Of a stretch of 64,000 nt of DNA, positions 31,474 through 40,046 are shown piece after piece. The stretch comes from Acidaminobacterium chupaoyuni (GTDB lineage Bacteria > Bacillota > Clostridia > Oscillospirales > Butyricicoccaceae). The DNA lies in assembly GCA_047936785.1 (NCBI GenBank), contig CP176394.1, one strand, 5' to 3'. Numbering within the stretch: position 1 is the first letter of the stretch; each line of letters opens with the position of its first letter. The notes beneath the pieces are model-generated. The model was not told where the DNA came from, ran no database searches, and saw only the letters and a program-made list of their open reading frames with translations. The position numbers and the translations under genes were made by a program.

Positions 31474-32304
31474 TTATTTTGCGGCGCTGTCAGAAGCGTG
31501 GAACACCGTTTTATAGTTTTCTTCGATATATTGGCGCACTTCTTCGCCCTGCAGCGCTTTCACCAGCGCTTTGAGTTCTTTTCTGTCGTCGCCCTTTCGA
31601 ACCGCCACAACATTGGCAAAGGTTTCTGCCGCTTCGCTGTCTGCATCTTCGCTGAGGATCAGCGAATCGATCACATCGCCCTTCAGCGCATAGTTGCCGT
31701 TGATCACCGCCGCATCCACATCCGCCAGGCTTCGGGGCAGCGCCGCGGCTTCCATCTCCACAAACTCCAGTTCCAGCGGGTTTTTATCGATATCTTTGAT
31801 GGTGGCTTCCAGCCCCACGCCTTTTTTCAGTTCGATCAGGCCCTGGGCCGCCAGCAGCTGCAGCGCTCTTGCTTCGTTGGTCGTATCGGAAGGCACGCCG
31901 ATCTTCGCGCCCTTTTTCAGCTGGTCAAGCGCCGTGATGCTTTGGGAATAGATGCCCATGGCTTCAAAGTGGATCTTGCCCAGACTTTCCAAATGGGTGC
32001 CGTTTTTTTCGTTGAAGTCTTTCAGATAAGGTTCATGCTGAAAAAAGTTTGCGTCCAGCTCTTTGTTTTCCAGTGCTTCATTGGGCAGAATATAATCCGA
32101 AAATTCCTGAATTTCCAGTTTGATGCCCTGTTTTTCCAAAATCGGTTTCACAACTTCCAGCAATTCCGCATGGGGGGATGGGCTTGCGCCCACTTTCAAA
32201 ACCCCATCCTCGCTTTTGTTTTCTTTGGCGCAGCCGGCAAAAAGCAGCAGCGCCGCCGCAATGGCGGCCACAGCCGCCTTTTTGTTTTTTGATTTGAAAT
32301 TCAT
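31474..32304 (-). CDS. metQ: Methionine ABC transporter substrate-binding lipoprotein MetQ
   Basis: A 276-residue NlpA-family lipoprotein. The signal peptide ends in the lipobox LFAGC, with the cysteine at 25. Typical blocks follow: LKVGASPSPHAELLEVVKPI, FSDYILPNEALENKELDANF, FFQHEPYLKDFN and the conserved IGVPSDTTNEARALQLLAAQ. It delivers methionine, or D-methionine and related compounds, to MetNI. Last gene of metNIQ, with its own terminator; a 134-base gap separates it from metI and shows no gene. Confidence 0.93.
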   Translation of the reverse strand: MNFKSKNKKAAVAAIAAALLLFAGCAKENKSEDGVLKVGASPSPHAELLEVVKPILEKQGIKLEIQEFSDYILPNEALENKELDANFFQHEPYLKDFNEKNGTHLESLGKIHFEAMGIYSQSITALDQLKKGAKIGVPSDTTNEARALQLLAAQGLIELKKGVGLEATIKDIDKNPLELEFVEMEAAALPRSLADVDAAVINGNYALKGDVIDSLILSEDADSEAAETFANVVAVRKGDDRKELKALVKALQGEEVRQYIEENYKTVFHASDSAAK

Positions 32305-32438
32305 CAGATTCGTCCTCTCTTTATTAGCAAAATAATGATTCTATTTGTATCACGGAATCTTTTGCTTCCATCCGGGCAGATGCCTCTGCCTCGCTTCCCG
32401 GGAGCGAATCTCTGTTTCAGCAAAATAAATTTCCGAAG

Positions 32439-33119
32439 TTACCTGGTTCTCTTATCCAATTTCAGGGCCGCAAAATTACAGACCCCCTGCAAAAGCTGCA
32501 CGATCCCCACCAGCAAAACGATGGTCGCCAGCATCACGCTGTTTTCATAACGGTGATAACCATATCGAATCGCGATATCTCCAAGCCCGCCGCCGCCAAC
32601 GGTGCCCGACAGCGCGGAATATCCCACCATGGTGATGGCCGCCACCGCCGCCCCGCGAACCAGCGCGGGCAAAGCTTCAGGCAGCAGCACTTTGAAAATG
32701 ATCTGCAAGTCTGTGGCGCCCATGGCCTTTGCTGTTTCGATCAGCCCGCCGTCAACTTCCTGAAAGGCGGTTTCCGCAATGCGCGCCACAAAAGGCGCGG
32801 CCCCGATCATCAGCGGAAAAATAGCGGCGGTGGGGCCGATGGCCGAACCCATCACCAGCCGTGTAAGCGGGATGAGGGCCACCATCAAAATCAAAAACGG
32901 GATCGATCTGCCCAACCCGACGATCCATTCGGCTGCCCACCCGATCCACCGGTTGGGACGAATGCCGTTCTTCCCCGTCATAAAAACACAAATGCCAAGC
33001 GGCAGGCCAAGCGCATAGGCCAAGATCACGGCCGTCAGCGACATATACAGCGTTTCCGCCGTGCCCATCAGCAGCATTTGCCCATATTCTTTTCCAAAAG
33101 CGATCAATGCTTCCATCAT
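32439..33119 (-). CDS. metI: Methionine ABC transporter permease MetI
   Basis: A 226-residue permease with five or six helices and the family's coupling motif: FQEVDGGLIETAKAMGATDL then QIIFKVLLPEALPALVRGAA near residue 140. AETLYMSLTAVILAYALGLP and VGLGRSIPFLILMVALIPLT are typical MetI segments. Its ATG overlaps the metN stop (ATGA), so it is translationally coupled to metN. Confidence 0.93.
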   Translation of the reverse strand: MMEALIAFGKEYGQMLLMGTAETLYMSLTAVILAYALGLPLGICVFMTGKNGIRPNRWIGWAAEWIVGLGRSIPFLILMVALIPLTRLVMGSAIGPTAAIFPLMIGAAPFVARIAETAFQEVDGGLIETAKAMGATDLQIIFKVLLPEALPALVRGAAVAAITMVGYSALSGTVGGGGLGDIAIRYGYHRYENSVMLATIVLLVGIVQLLQGVCNFAALKLDKRTR

Positions 33120-33859
33120 GCGATGCCTCCTTCTCCCAAAAGCTGCCGTGTAATGCGCTTTTGCGGCGCAGAAAACACTTTTTGCGTGCTCCCCTGTTCG
33201 GCAAAAACGCCTTCGTCGATCACAGCCACCTGGTCGCAGATGGCCCGCACAACGCCGATCTCATGGGTGATGATCACAATGGTCACGCCGCATTCCCGAT
33301 TGATCTGCTCCAGCAGTTCCAAAATCGATTGCGTTGTCAGGCTATCCAGCGCGCTGGTGGGTTCATCGCAAAGCAAAACATCCGGGCTGGCCGCCAGGGC
33401 GCGGGCAATGGCGATGCGCTGACGCTGCCCGCCCGAAAGCTGTGAAGGATAAGCCTTTGCTTTCTCTTCAAGCCCCACCATTTTCAAAAGTTCTTCCGTG
33501 CGGCGCCGAATTTCCTGTTTCGGCGTGCCGATGATCTCCAGCGGAAAAGCGATGTTCTTTTCCACGGTGCGCTGTGCCAGCAGGTGATATCCCTGAAAAA
33601 CAATGCCGATCCGCCTTCTGGTCTCCAGCAGCTGCGCCGGCGATAAAACAGAAGGGTCGATGCCATCCAGCAGAATTCTGCCTTCCGTGGGGCGCTCCAG
33701 CAGCGCCATGCAACGCAGCAAAGTGCTTTTCCCCGCGCCGCTCATGCCGATGATGCCGCAGATGCTGCCGTTTTCCACCTTCAGCCAGCCGTTCTTCAGC
33801 GCTTCCACCGTGCCGTTTTTTGTCTGGAATGTTTTTGTCAGATTTTCTATTTCGATCAT
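33116..33859 (-). CDS. metN: Methionine ABC transporter ATP-binding protein MetN (short form)
   Basis: A 247-residue ATPase: Walker A GMSGAGKSTLLRCMALLERP near residue 39, Q-loop GIVFQGYHLL, signature LSGGQRQRIAIARALA near 140, Walker B VLLCDEPTSALD and switch histidine in VIITHEIGVV. It lacks the C-terminal ACT-like NIL domain through which methionine inhibits longer MetN proteins (usually about 340 residues), so feedback at protein level is probably absent and control rests on the T-box. ATG at 33859 follows AAAGGAG. Confidence 0.92.
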   Translation of the reverse strand: MIEIENLTKTFQTKNGTVEALKNGWLKVENGSICGIIGMSGAGKSTLLRCMALLERPTEGRILLDGIDPSVLSPAQLLETRRRIGIVFQGYHLLAQRTVEKNIAFPLEIIGTPKQEIRRRTEELLKMVGLEEKAKAYPSQLSGGQRQRIAIARALAASPDVLLCDEPTSALDSLTTQSILELLEQINRECGVTIVIITHEIGVVRAICDQVAVIDEGVFAEQGSTQKVFSAPQKRITRQLLGEGGIA

Positions 33860-33883
33860 GCCGCTTTCTCCTTTCGGGCAAAT

Positions 33884-33932
33884 AAAAAAGCCCCCGCCCT
33901 CAGATAGATTTCTCTTCTCTAAGGGCGAGAGC
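33884..33932 (-). terminator. T-box terminator of metNIQ
   Basis: On the minus strand GCTCTCGCCCTTAGA can pair over 15 positions (some G-U) with TCTGAGGGCGGGGGC, followed by TTTTTT. This is the conditional terminator of the T-box leader. Confidence 0.88.
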
Positions 33933-34209
33933 ATAATTTCTACGCTTCGCGTTACCACCTTATTTCGCGCCTGCCTCGCGGCAAACGCCTCTTCAAGTAC
34001 GGACAGCCGCGTTTTTCATGCCGGCTGCAAAATACTCTATTGCTATAACGGGCAAACCCGTCACCGCCTAAAGGAAAATCCTCTCGGGGTGCGACTCCAA
34101 GACCATGTTCACCACCATTGCGCTTTGCCCGTTTTCAGCGACTCGGGCTCTCTGTGAAAGGCTTCTGCGGCTACTCTTCTCTTCGTTGTCTTTGGCGCTA
34201 TTCAGCTTG
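33884..34209 (-). ncRNA. T-box riboswitch, methionine type, of metNIQ
   Basis: Leader RNA of about 325 bases. Visible parts in order: stem I with the AGAGAAGAGTA turn and CAGAGAGCC bulge region (about 34180-34145), a specifier loop reading GAAC-ATG-G (about 34107), the T-box AAGGTGGTAACGCG (33961-33948), and the terminator. The specifier ATG fits tRNA-Met, and the T-box bulge TGGT fits a tRNA with discriminator A, as tRNA-Met has. Uncharged tRNA-Met would open transcription of the methionine importer. Confidence 0.9.
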
Positions 34210-34215
34210 CTTCAC

Positions 34216-34244
34216 AGTCTACACGGTTTCTTTCCGTTTGTAAA
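34216..34244 (-). promoter_or_regulatory. Promoter of the metNIQ T-box leader
   Basis: Minus strand TTTACA (34239-34244), 17-base spacer, TAGACT (34216-34221). It diverges from the rpsF promoter about 75 bases away. Confidence 0.7.
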
Positions 34245-34318
34245 GTGGTTTATTTGCACATATTTCTCGTTTATTTTTCGTCATTTTGTTGTGATATCGC
34301 CTTTTCTCAAATTCAGCC

Positions 34319-34347
34319 TTGACTTTTCCCTGCCGCACCTGTATTAT
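34319..34347 (+). promoter_or_regulatory. Promoter of rpsF-ssb-rpsR
   Basis: TTGACT (34319-34324), 17-base spacer, TATTAT (34342-34347), 63 bases before the rpsF ATG. Confidence 0.75.
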
Positions 34348-34410
34348 TTTTATGTTATCCTTGTCCACGCCATGGGGGTGTGGGCCACAAGTCCAAAAGG
34401 AGGTGCAATC

Positions 34411-34701
34411 ATGCCCAAAATCACAGGTAAGTACGAAACCGTATTCATCGTCGATGTCACTCTTGGCGAAGAGAAAATCGCTGAGCTGGTGGAAAAATTC
34501 AAGAAGCTGATCGAAGAAAACGGCACATTGACCAATGTTAACGAATGGGGTAAACGCCGTCTGGCCTATCCTATCAACGACATGAACGAAGGTTATTATG
34601 TGCTGGTCGAATTCGAAAGCAAGCCTGAATTCCCCGCAGAGCTCGACCGTATCTACAACATCACCGATGGCATCATGCGTTCTCTGATTGTTGCTCAATA
34701 A
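34411..34701 (+). CDS. rpsF: 30S ribosomal protein S6
   Basis: A 96-residue S6 of normal length. YETVFIVDVTLGEEKIAELV at the start, VNEWGKRRLAYPINDMNEGY in the middle and VEFESKPEFPAELDRIYNIT near the end are the family blocks. S6 binds S18 and 16S rRNA on the platform of the small subunit. AAAGGAGGTG precedes the ATG. It heads the conserved rpsF-ssb-rpsR operon. Confidence 0.97.
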   Translation: MPKITGKYETVFIVDVTLGEEKIAELVEKFKKLIEENGTLTNVNEWGKRRLAYPINDMNEGYYVLVEFESKPEFPAELDRIYNITDGIMRSLIVAQ

Positions 34702-34722
34702 TTCGGCGGAGGTTATATAACT

Positions 34723-35139
34723 ATGCTGAACAAAGCAATTCTCATGGGCCGCCTCACGGCCGACCCTGAGCTGCGTCATACGCAGAACAATACGCCCGTC
34801 ACATCTTTCACACTGGCTGTCAACCGCAGCTTTGCCAAAGCAGGCGAACAAACCGATTTTATCGATATCGTCGCCTGGAGCAGCACGGCCGAATTTGTCA
34901 GCAAGTGGTTCAAGAAAGGGATGCTTGTGGCTGTTTCCGGCCGCATTCAAACCAGAACCTGGGAAGATAAACAGGGCGCAAAGAGAAAATCGGTGGAGGT
35001 CGTCGCAGACGAAGTTCACTTCGCAGAACCCAAAAGAGATTCTCAGCCCCGCAACGATAACGCCGTACCTTTCGATATGGCGCCCGGCGGGAATGATTTT
35101 TCGGAGCTTGGCCCCGATGATTCTGAGCTTCCCTTTTAA
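34723..35139 (+). CDS. ssb: Single-stranded DNA-binding protein
   Basis: A 138-residue SSB. The OB fold covers residues 1-105: MLNKAILMGRLTADPELRHT, then TSFTLAVNRSF and FIDIVAWSSTAEFVSKWFKK. The tail ends DDSELPF, the acidic tip (DDxxxPF type) that binds repair and replication partners. It sits between rpsF and rpsR as in most Firmicutes. Confidence 0.97.
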   Translation: MLNKAILMGRLTADPELRHTQNNTPVTSFTLAVNRSFAKAGEQTDFIDIVAWSSTAEFVSKWFKKGMLVAVSGRIQTRTWEDKQGAKRKSVEVVADEVHFAEPKRDSQPRNDNAVPFDMAPGGNDFSELGPDDSELPF

Positions 35140-35162
35140 CATTCTAAAAGGAGGATATTACA

Positions 35163-35411
35163 ATGGCATACGAAAATAAATCCGATCGTCCCGGCAGAGA
35201 TCGCCGTCGCCGCAAGGTTTGCCAGTTCTGTGTTGATAAAGTCGAAACAATCGATTACAAAGATACAGCGAAACTGCGCAAATATATTTCCGATCGTGCG
35301 AAAATTCTGCCCCGCAGAATGACAGGCACCTGCGCGATGCATCAGCGTCAGCTGACAGAAGCTATCAAGCGCGCCCGTCACATTGCTCTGCTGCCCTATA
35401 CAGCAGACTAA
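35163..35411 (+). CDS. rpsR: 30S ribosomal protein S18
   Basis: An 82-residue S18. VCQFCVDKVETIDYKDTAKL, then the core YISDRAKILPRRMTGTCAMH and QRQLTEAIKRARHIALLPYT. It keeps a CxxC pair plus a third cysteine and a nearby histidine (TCAMH), the zinc-binding form of S18 (C+). It ends the operon; a terminator follows. Confidence 0.97.
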   Translation: MAYENKSDRPGRDRRRRKVCQFCVDKVETIDYKDTAKLRKYISDRAKILPRRMTGTCAMHQRQLTEAIKRARHIALLPYTAD

Positions 35412-35423
35412 TAACGCCGCTAT

Positions 35424-35456
35424 CACCGGGAACCTTTCAGGTTTCCGGTGTTTTCC
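35424..35456 (+). terminator. Terminator of rpsF-ssb-rpsR
   Basis: CACCGGGAACC pairs with GGTTTCCGGTG (one mismatch) and is followed by TTTTCC and more T. Confidence 0.82.
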
Positions 35457-35545
35457 TTTTTTTGGCTTTTCTTCTCAAGCAGCCCTTTCTTTGGGGCATT
35501 CCCTGCGAATTCGCGGTATCTGCTGCTATGAAAGGAACCTGTTCC

Positions 35546-36472
35546 ATGCTTCAATCTGTTCAAACGGTCGCCACGCAGATCTTCATCATGTTTTTGCTGA
35601 TGTTTGTGGGCAGCATGCTCTATCATAAAAAAATCATCGATAACGAGGGCTCCCGTCAGATTTCTTCTCTGCTGTTGAATGTGGTCACCCCGGCGGTGCT
35701 CATCTCTTCTTTTCAGCGGGAATTCAACCTTTCCGATTTCAAAGATCTGGGGCTGGCTTTTTTCTTTGCCGTTCTCACCTATCTTTTCCCCATTGTGCTG
35801 ATGCGCCTGCTTTATGGCAAAAGCAAGCTTTCCTATGCCCGCGACGCGCAGATGTGCGTGATCTTTTCAAACAACGGGTTCATGGCTATTCCGCTTCTTC
35901 AGGCGCTGCTGGGCGCCAAAGGCGTTTTTCTGGGCTCGGCAAGCATTGTGGTGGGCACGGTCATCGTGTGGACTTACGGCGTTCGCCTGCTATCCGGCGA
36001 GGCCAAGGTCAATGTCAGAAAAATCTTTCTGAACCCCGGCACACTGGCTTTGGCGGGCGGCCTGCTGCTTTTTGTTTCCCCCGTGAAGCTGCCCCAGCCC
36101 ATTTTTCAGGCCGTGAGCTATTTGGGCGGCTTGAATACCCCGTTGGCCATGATCGTTTTGGGTATCTTTCTTGCTCAATCCCATGTTTTTGCCTGTTTGA
36201 AAGAAAAAACCATTTATTGGATCTCTTTCTTAAAGCTGATCGCCGTTCCGCTCTGCATGCTTCTTCTGTTCACAGTGTTCGGCGTTCGCCGCGATGTGGC
36301 CATGGCGCTTTTGATCGCCACCGCCGCCCCCACGGGGGTGGTCACCACCATGTTTGCCCAGACTCATCAAACCGATCATCTGTTCAGCACACGCATCGTC
36401 GCCGTTACGACCCTGCTTTCGGCCATCACCCTGCCGCTCTGCATCTCTCTGGGTGAATGGATCTGGCGCTGA
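35546..36472 (+). CDS. AEC family transporter (auxin efflux carrier type)
   Basis: A 308-residue protein with about ten hydrophobic helices in two five-helix halves. LLLNVVTPAVLISSFQREFN near residue 52, the conserved FSNNGFMAIPLLQALLGAKG near 110, and LLIATAAPTGVVTTMFAQTH near 258 are AEC family blocks. In bacteria these carry malate, other organic acids or unknown compounds. AAAGGA precedes the ATG at 35546. Substrate unknown. Confidence 0.87.
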   Translation: MLQSVQTVATQIFIMFLLMFVGSMLYHKKIIDNEGSRQISSLLLNVVTPAVLISSFQREFNLSDFKDLGLAFFFAVLTYLFPIVLMRLLYGKSKLSYARDAQMCVIFSNNGFMAIPLLQALLGAKGVFLGSASIVVGTVIVWTYGVRLLSGEAKVNVRKIFLNPGTLALAGGLLLFVSPVKLPQPIFQAVSYLGGLNTPLAMIVLGIFLAQSHVFACLKEKTIYWISFLKLIAVPLCMLLLFTVFGVRRDVAMALLIATAAPTGVVTTMFAQTHQTDHLFSTRIVAVTTLLSAITLPLCISLGEWIWR

Positions 36473-36498
36473 TTTTCTGCCATGCTGCTAAAATGGTA

Positions 36499-36538
36499 AA
36501 AAAGCTGCCCTGTGTTAACACAGGGCAGCTTTTTGTTT
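36499..36538. terminator. Bidirectional terminator between AEC and hydrolase genes
   Basis: AAAAAGCTGCCCTGTG pairs perfectly with CACAGGGCAGCTTTTT around TTAA; T-runs follow on both strands. Confidence 0.95.
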
Positions 36539-36559
36539 TATTATTTTCCGCTCTCCGGT

Positions 36560-37495
36560 TTATTCTCTCGCCGCAATACCACAGCAAAAATTCAGAACAT
36601 CGTCATAAACTTCCTGCCGGTTGATCTCGTTTAATAATTCATGCCGTGCGCCCGCATAAAGGCGCATCGTCACATGGCGCATGCCGCTTTGCTGCATGGT
36701 TCTGCAAACCTGAGCAACGCCTTTCCCATAATCGCCCACCGGGTCCATATCGCCGCTGATCAAAAACACCGGCAGCTCTTTGGGGATGCGGTCGATCCAT
36801 TCCTGTTTGTTGGCCCGATAGATGCCCGAAAAAAGGTCTCCAAATCCGCTGGCCGTAAATAAAAAGCCGCAAAGCGGGTCTGTGATATAATCGGCCACTC
36901 TTTCCTGATCGCGGCTGAGCCAATCAAAGGGCGTCTTGGGGTTCATCACCCCATGGTTGAAGTTTCCGAAGGCCAGTTTATCCAGCAAAGGCGCGGGTTT
37001 GTGCCCGCCCGCAGGCAAAAGCTTTTTGATGGCCGCGGCCAACGGCAGGATGCTTTTTCCCGCGCCGGTGCCGCTTAAAATCAAAGCGGATAATTCATTC
37101 CCATATTTTGCGGCATATAGCCTTGCCGCGAAAGAACCCATGCTGTGGCCCAAAAGGATATAGGGAATATCGCCATATCTGCCGCGCATATAGATCGTAA
37201 AAAGATGCAGATCGGTCACCAGCGCATCAAAGCCGTTCTTGGCCGCCAGATATCCCAGATCCTCTTTCTTTTCCGCCGTATTGCCGTGGCCGATGTGGTC
37301 GTTTCCGCATACCACGAACCCCCTGCCGCAAAGATAGCGCATAAAATCATCGTATCTGCCGATATGCTCCGCCATCCCGTGGGAAATTTGAACGATGCCC
37401 AAAGGCTTTGTGGTTGCCGGTTCATAAATTTTACTGTAGACCGTATCTTTTCCATTGGAAGAAGGAAAATAATGTTCACGAATCATCATATCCAT
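36560..37495 (-). CDS. Alpha/beta hydrolase, monoacylglycerol lipase / lysophospholipase type
   Basis: A 311-residue serine hydrolase without signal peptide. GIVQISHGMAEHIGRYDDFM near residue 35 gives the oxyanion loop, GNDHIGHGNTAEKKEDLGYL is the Hydrolase_4 block, ILLGHSMGSFAARLYAAKYG near 112 has the nucleophile Ser (GHSMG), ISGDMDPVGDYG near 245 the acid Asp, and YAGARHELLNE near 282 the His. These match PldB/monoglyceride lipases. Real substrate unknown. AGGTG precedes the ATG. The frame upstream on either strand of 37496-38058 holds no supported gene. Confidence 0.87.
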   Translation of the reverse strand: MDMMIREHYFPSSNGKDTVYSKIYEPATTKPLGIVQISHGMAEHIGRYDDFMRYLCGRGFVVCGNDHIGHGNTAEKKEDLGYLAAKNGFDALVTDLHLFTIYMRGRYGDIPYILLGHSMGSFAARLYAAKYGNELSALILSGTGAGKSILPLAAAIKKLLPAGGHKPAPLLDKLAFGNFNHGVMNPKTPFDWLSRDQERVADYITDPLCGFLFTASGFGDLFSGIYRANKQEWIDRIPKELPVFLISGDMDPVGDYGKGVAQVCRTMQQSGMRHVTMRLYAGARHELLNEINRQEVYDDVLNFCCGIAARE

Positions 37496-38058
37496 TTTTT
37501 CACCTGTATTTCCCTTATATTTTAGTGAGGTTTCCCGCCGGAATCTCTTCCTTTTTCATGGGCCGCCCTGTATAATAAAGGTAGCTTTGCGAAAAACCGC
37601 GAATGTTTTGTTTTTTATTTTGTTTTCTGCGGATCACGCTGATCGGAATTGAAAAGATTCTTCCTTTTGATGGTGTTCTGCTCTTATTTTCGCCTTTTAT
37701 GAAGGATTTCGCCTGTCCTATCAAAAATTTTTCGGAATCCTCTGTTTTTTCCTTGTCTTCATGATACTGGAAATCCATGAAGGGTACAAGGGCCAAAACA
37801 TGAATATTTTATAAATTTCTCTCTTCTTTCAGTATATCAAAGGCCCTCTGCGAAAAAACACAGGGATTGGAGAAGGGCGGATTTTTTTATGTTCCGTCGA
37901 GCTCAACTTTTTTCAACCCTGCGGCGTCTATATTTCGAATGCAAATGATGCTGCAGCGTTTCTTGCTTCCTGCCGCCGACTTCATGCCTTTTTGGCATAT
38001 TGCGCGCGGCGCGCCCGTATAACCTATAGAAAGATATTTTACATTTAGGGGAAATCTT
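37496..38058. other. 563-base gap without a supported gene
   Basis: Frames here on both strands lack ribosome sites and family patterns. The last 15 bases hold AGGGGAAAT, the ribosome site of the SGNH gene. Promoters of the flanking divergent genes must lie here but none stands out. Confidence 0.5.
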
Positions 38059-38955
38059 ATGAACAACACTTCGATGCCTTCGCGGCGCCATCGCAAAAAA
38101 CGCCCGAAAATCTTCTTTGTCTGCTTCTTTCTTCTGGCGTTCCTCGCAACGATCGCCGCGGCACTTTCTCGTTTTCCTCTGAAAGCGGTTTCTTCTCCGC
38201 CGCCTTCCCCCGCCAAAAAACCCACTTCCGAAACGGCTTCTGTCATCGACAGCCCGCAGGAAAAAGCCTCCGAACCGGAACCGAAGCCCGAGCCGCCCGA
38301 GCCTTCACAGCCCGAAACGCCCCCCGCTTCCTATGATTACACAAAGCCTGTGCCCGAAAGCGCCGCCTGTGAAGACGCCTATTTCGATGATTCCCTTTTT
38401 ATCGGCAATTCCATCACCGATGGCATCGCGCATTACGGCATCATCAAAAACGCCGCTGTTTGGGCTTCCAATGGCCTGATGGTGGATGAAGCGCTGGTCA
38501 AGCCGGTGGTCAAAACCTCAAACGGCAGAAAGATCACCATTCCCCAGGCGCTGGAAACCCGGCAATTCGGCAAAATCTATATCATGCTGGGCCTGAATGA
38601 ATTGGGCTGGAACAGCACGAAAAGCTTCACCGAACATTACGGCCGCCTCATCAACCTGCTGCGCAAAACGCAGCCCAACGCCGTGATCTATGCCCAGGGC
38701 ATCCTGCCCGTCAGCGCCGAGCGTTCAGCGAACGATGCGGTTTTCACCAATGACCGCGTGGCGCTTTTTAACCAGCTTATCGCTTCGGTCTGCGCCGAAA
38801 AACAGGTCTATTATGTGGATGCCGGCAAAGGCGTGGCCGATCAAACCGGCTGTATGCCCGCGGATGCCACCCCCGACGGGATCCATATGAACAAAGCCAC
38901 CTATTTCAAATGGTATGATTACCTCAAAACTCACACTATCACAACAGGAGATTAA
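38059..38955 (+). CDS. Membrane-anchored SGNH/GDSL hydrolase
   Basis: A 298-residue protein with a basic N-terminus, one hydrophobic anchor (FFVCFFLLAFLATIAAAL), a Pro/Glu-rich spacer (about 55-95) and an extracellular SGNH hydrolase domain. DDSLFIGNSITDGIAHYG near residue 110 holds the nucleophile Ser, IYIMLGLNELGWN near 177 the Asn block, and DGIHMNKATYFKWYDYL near 272 the Asp-His pair. Such enzymes often remove or add O-acetyl groups on wall or surface glycans. Seven bases later comes the DUF4358 lipoprotein, so they probably act together outside the cell. Confidence 0.85.
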   Translation: MNNTSMPSRRHRKKRPKIFFVCFFLLAFLATIAAALSRFPLKAVSSPPPSPAKKPTSETASVIDSPQEKASEPEPKPEPPEPSQPETPPASYDYTKPVPESAACEDAYFDDSLFIGNSITDGIAHYGIIKNAAVWASNGLMVDEALVKPVVKTSNGRKITIPQALETRQFGKIYIMLGLNELGWNSTKSFTEHYGRLINLLRKTQPNAVIYAQGILPVSAERSANDAVFTNDRVALFNQLIASVCAEKQVYYVDAGKGVADQTGCMPADATPDGIHMNKATYFKWYDYLKTHTITTGD

Positions 38956-38961
38956 TGACCC

Positions 38962-39480
38962 ATGAAAAAACTTTCCCTTTTCTGTTTTGTTCTTTTGATT
39001 CCCACCCTTATTTTTGCAGGATGCCAAAAAAAGGATTCCCCCGCCGAGATTGATTCCGCCAAACTGGCCGATGCCATGGCGCAGAATTTATCCTTCGACG
39101 ACCAGTTGGAATCCATTGATGAAGACACTGCGTTGTCGCTTTATACCATCGACAAAAAAGATTTCACCGCCTGCTCTGTTTATATGGGCACAGGCGCCAC
39201 GGCCGAAGAGATCGCCGTGTTTGATGCATCCGATGAAAAAGCGGCAGGCCGCATCGCGGGGCAATTCCAAACCCGCATCAAAGATCAAACAGAAGCCTTT
39301 CAAAATTATGTTCCCACCGAACTTCCCAAGCTGAAAGACGCCATCGTTTCCATTTCGGGCAACACCGTGGTGCTTTGCGTCAGCAAAGATTCTCAGCAGG
39401 CGCAGAAACTGCTGGATGCCGTTTATAAAAACAACGGCAATATCGAAAAAGCGGTCAGCGCGGTGGGCGCGAAAAACTGA
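38962..39480 (+). CDS. DUF4358 family lipoprotein
   Basis: A 172-residue lipoprotein with lipobox IFAGC (Cys at 20). The rest is one domain with DQLESIDEDTALSLYTIDKK, YMGTGATAEEIAVFDASDEK and SGNTVVLCVSKDSQQAQKLL, matching DUF4358, a clostridial family of unknown function often beside surface acyltransferase or SGNH genes. It directly follows the SGNH hydrolase and precedes the ECF sigma gene by 65 bases. Confidence 0.85.
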   Translation: MKKLSLFCFVLLIPTLIFAGCQKKDSPAEIDSAKLADAMAQNLSFDDQLESIDEDTALSLYTIDKKDFTACSVYMGTGATAEEIAVFDASDEKAAGRIAGQFQTRIKDQTEAFQNYVPTELPKLKDAIVSISGNTVVLCVSKDSQQAQKLLDAVYKNNGNIEKAVSAVGAKN

Positions 39481-39545
39481 TCGTTTGACTTTTCGCCTTT
39501 ATTTAAAAAGATCATAAATGTTGTGATGTAGGAGTATTGATACCT

Positions 39546-40046
39546 TTGAACCGTGCCAATCAACAGGTCTATCAGGAATTTACGGAATATGTCCGCGAAC
39601 ACCAGCAGGATTTTTACCGTTTATCCTTTAGCTATGTCAAAAATCAAGAAGCCGCTTTGGATGTTGTGCAGGAAGCGCTGGTGAAAGCCTTGCGTTCTCT
39701 TGATTTTTTGCGCAGCCCTGAATTTATGAAGACCTGGTTTTACCGCATTCTTGTCAATGAAAGTCTCACTTATCTGCGCAAGCATAAGCGTGAAACCCTG
39801 TCTGATCTCAGCTTTCTTGAAAATCTTCCTGCCATAGATCGCGATATTGCACAGTCTTTAGATCTATATGCCGCCCTTGATTTATTAGAGCCCAAACTCA
39901 AAACCATTGTGATGCTTCGTTTCTTTCAGGATATGAAGTTTTCTGAGATTTCCGAAGTTACGGGAACCAATATCAACACCGTGAAATCTCAGCTGGCAGC
40001 GGCTTTAAAAAAGCTTCGGGCTTCAATAGAGGAGAATTCAATATGA
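39546..40046 (+). CDS. sigV: ECF sigma factor, SigV-like
   Basis: A 166-residue ECF sigma factor. Region 2 is FYRLSFSYVKNQEAALDVVQ then EALVKALRSL with MKTWFYRILVNESLTYLRKH; region 4 is DLLEPKLKTIVMLRFFQDMK then FSEISEVTGTNINTVKSQLA. I prefer TTG at 39546, 11 bases from AGGAG; TTG at 39537 is too close to it. The stop overlaps the anti-sigma start. The partner is RsiV-like, so this is most likely a SigV-type envelope stress sigma. Confidence 0.85.
   Translation: MNRANQQVYQEFTEYVREHQQDFYRLSFSYVKNQEAALDVVQEALVKALRSLDFLRSPEFMKTWFYRILVNESLTYLRKHKRETLSDLSFLENLPAIDRDIAQSLDLYAALDLLEPKLKTIVMLRFFQDMKFSEISEVTGTNINTVKSQLAAALKKLRASIEENSI

Noticed and set aside
33884..34209. SAM riboswitch in front of metNIQ
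   Set aside because: The conserved AAGGTGGTAACGCG box, specifier loop and terminator fit a T-box; no SAM aptamer core was visible.
34268..34285. A partial copy of the phage late element (TTTTTCGTCATTTT) upstream of metNIQ/rpsF
   Set aside because: Only the first half matches, the second TGACGAAAA unit and the spaced TAnnAT box are missing, and ordinary promoters explain both neighbouring genes.
37515..37796. A 93-codon minus-strand frame
   Set aside because: No ribosome site, lysine-rich composition without a domain pattern, and AT-rich surroundings; probably chance.
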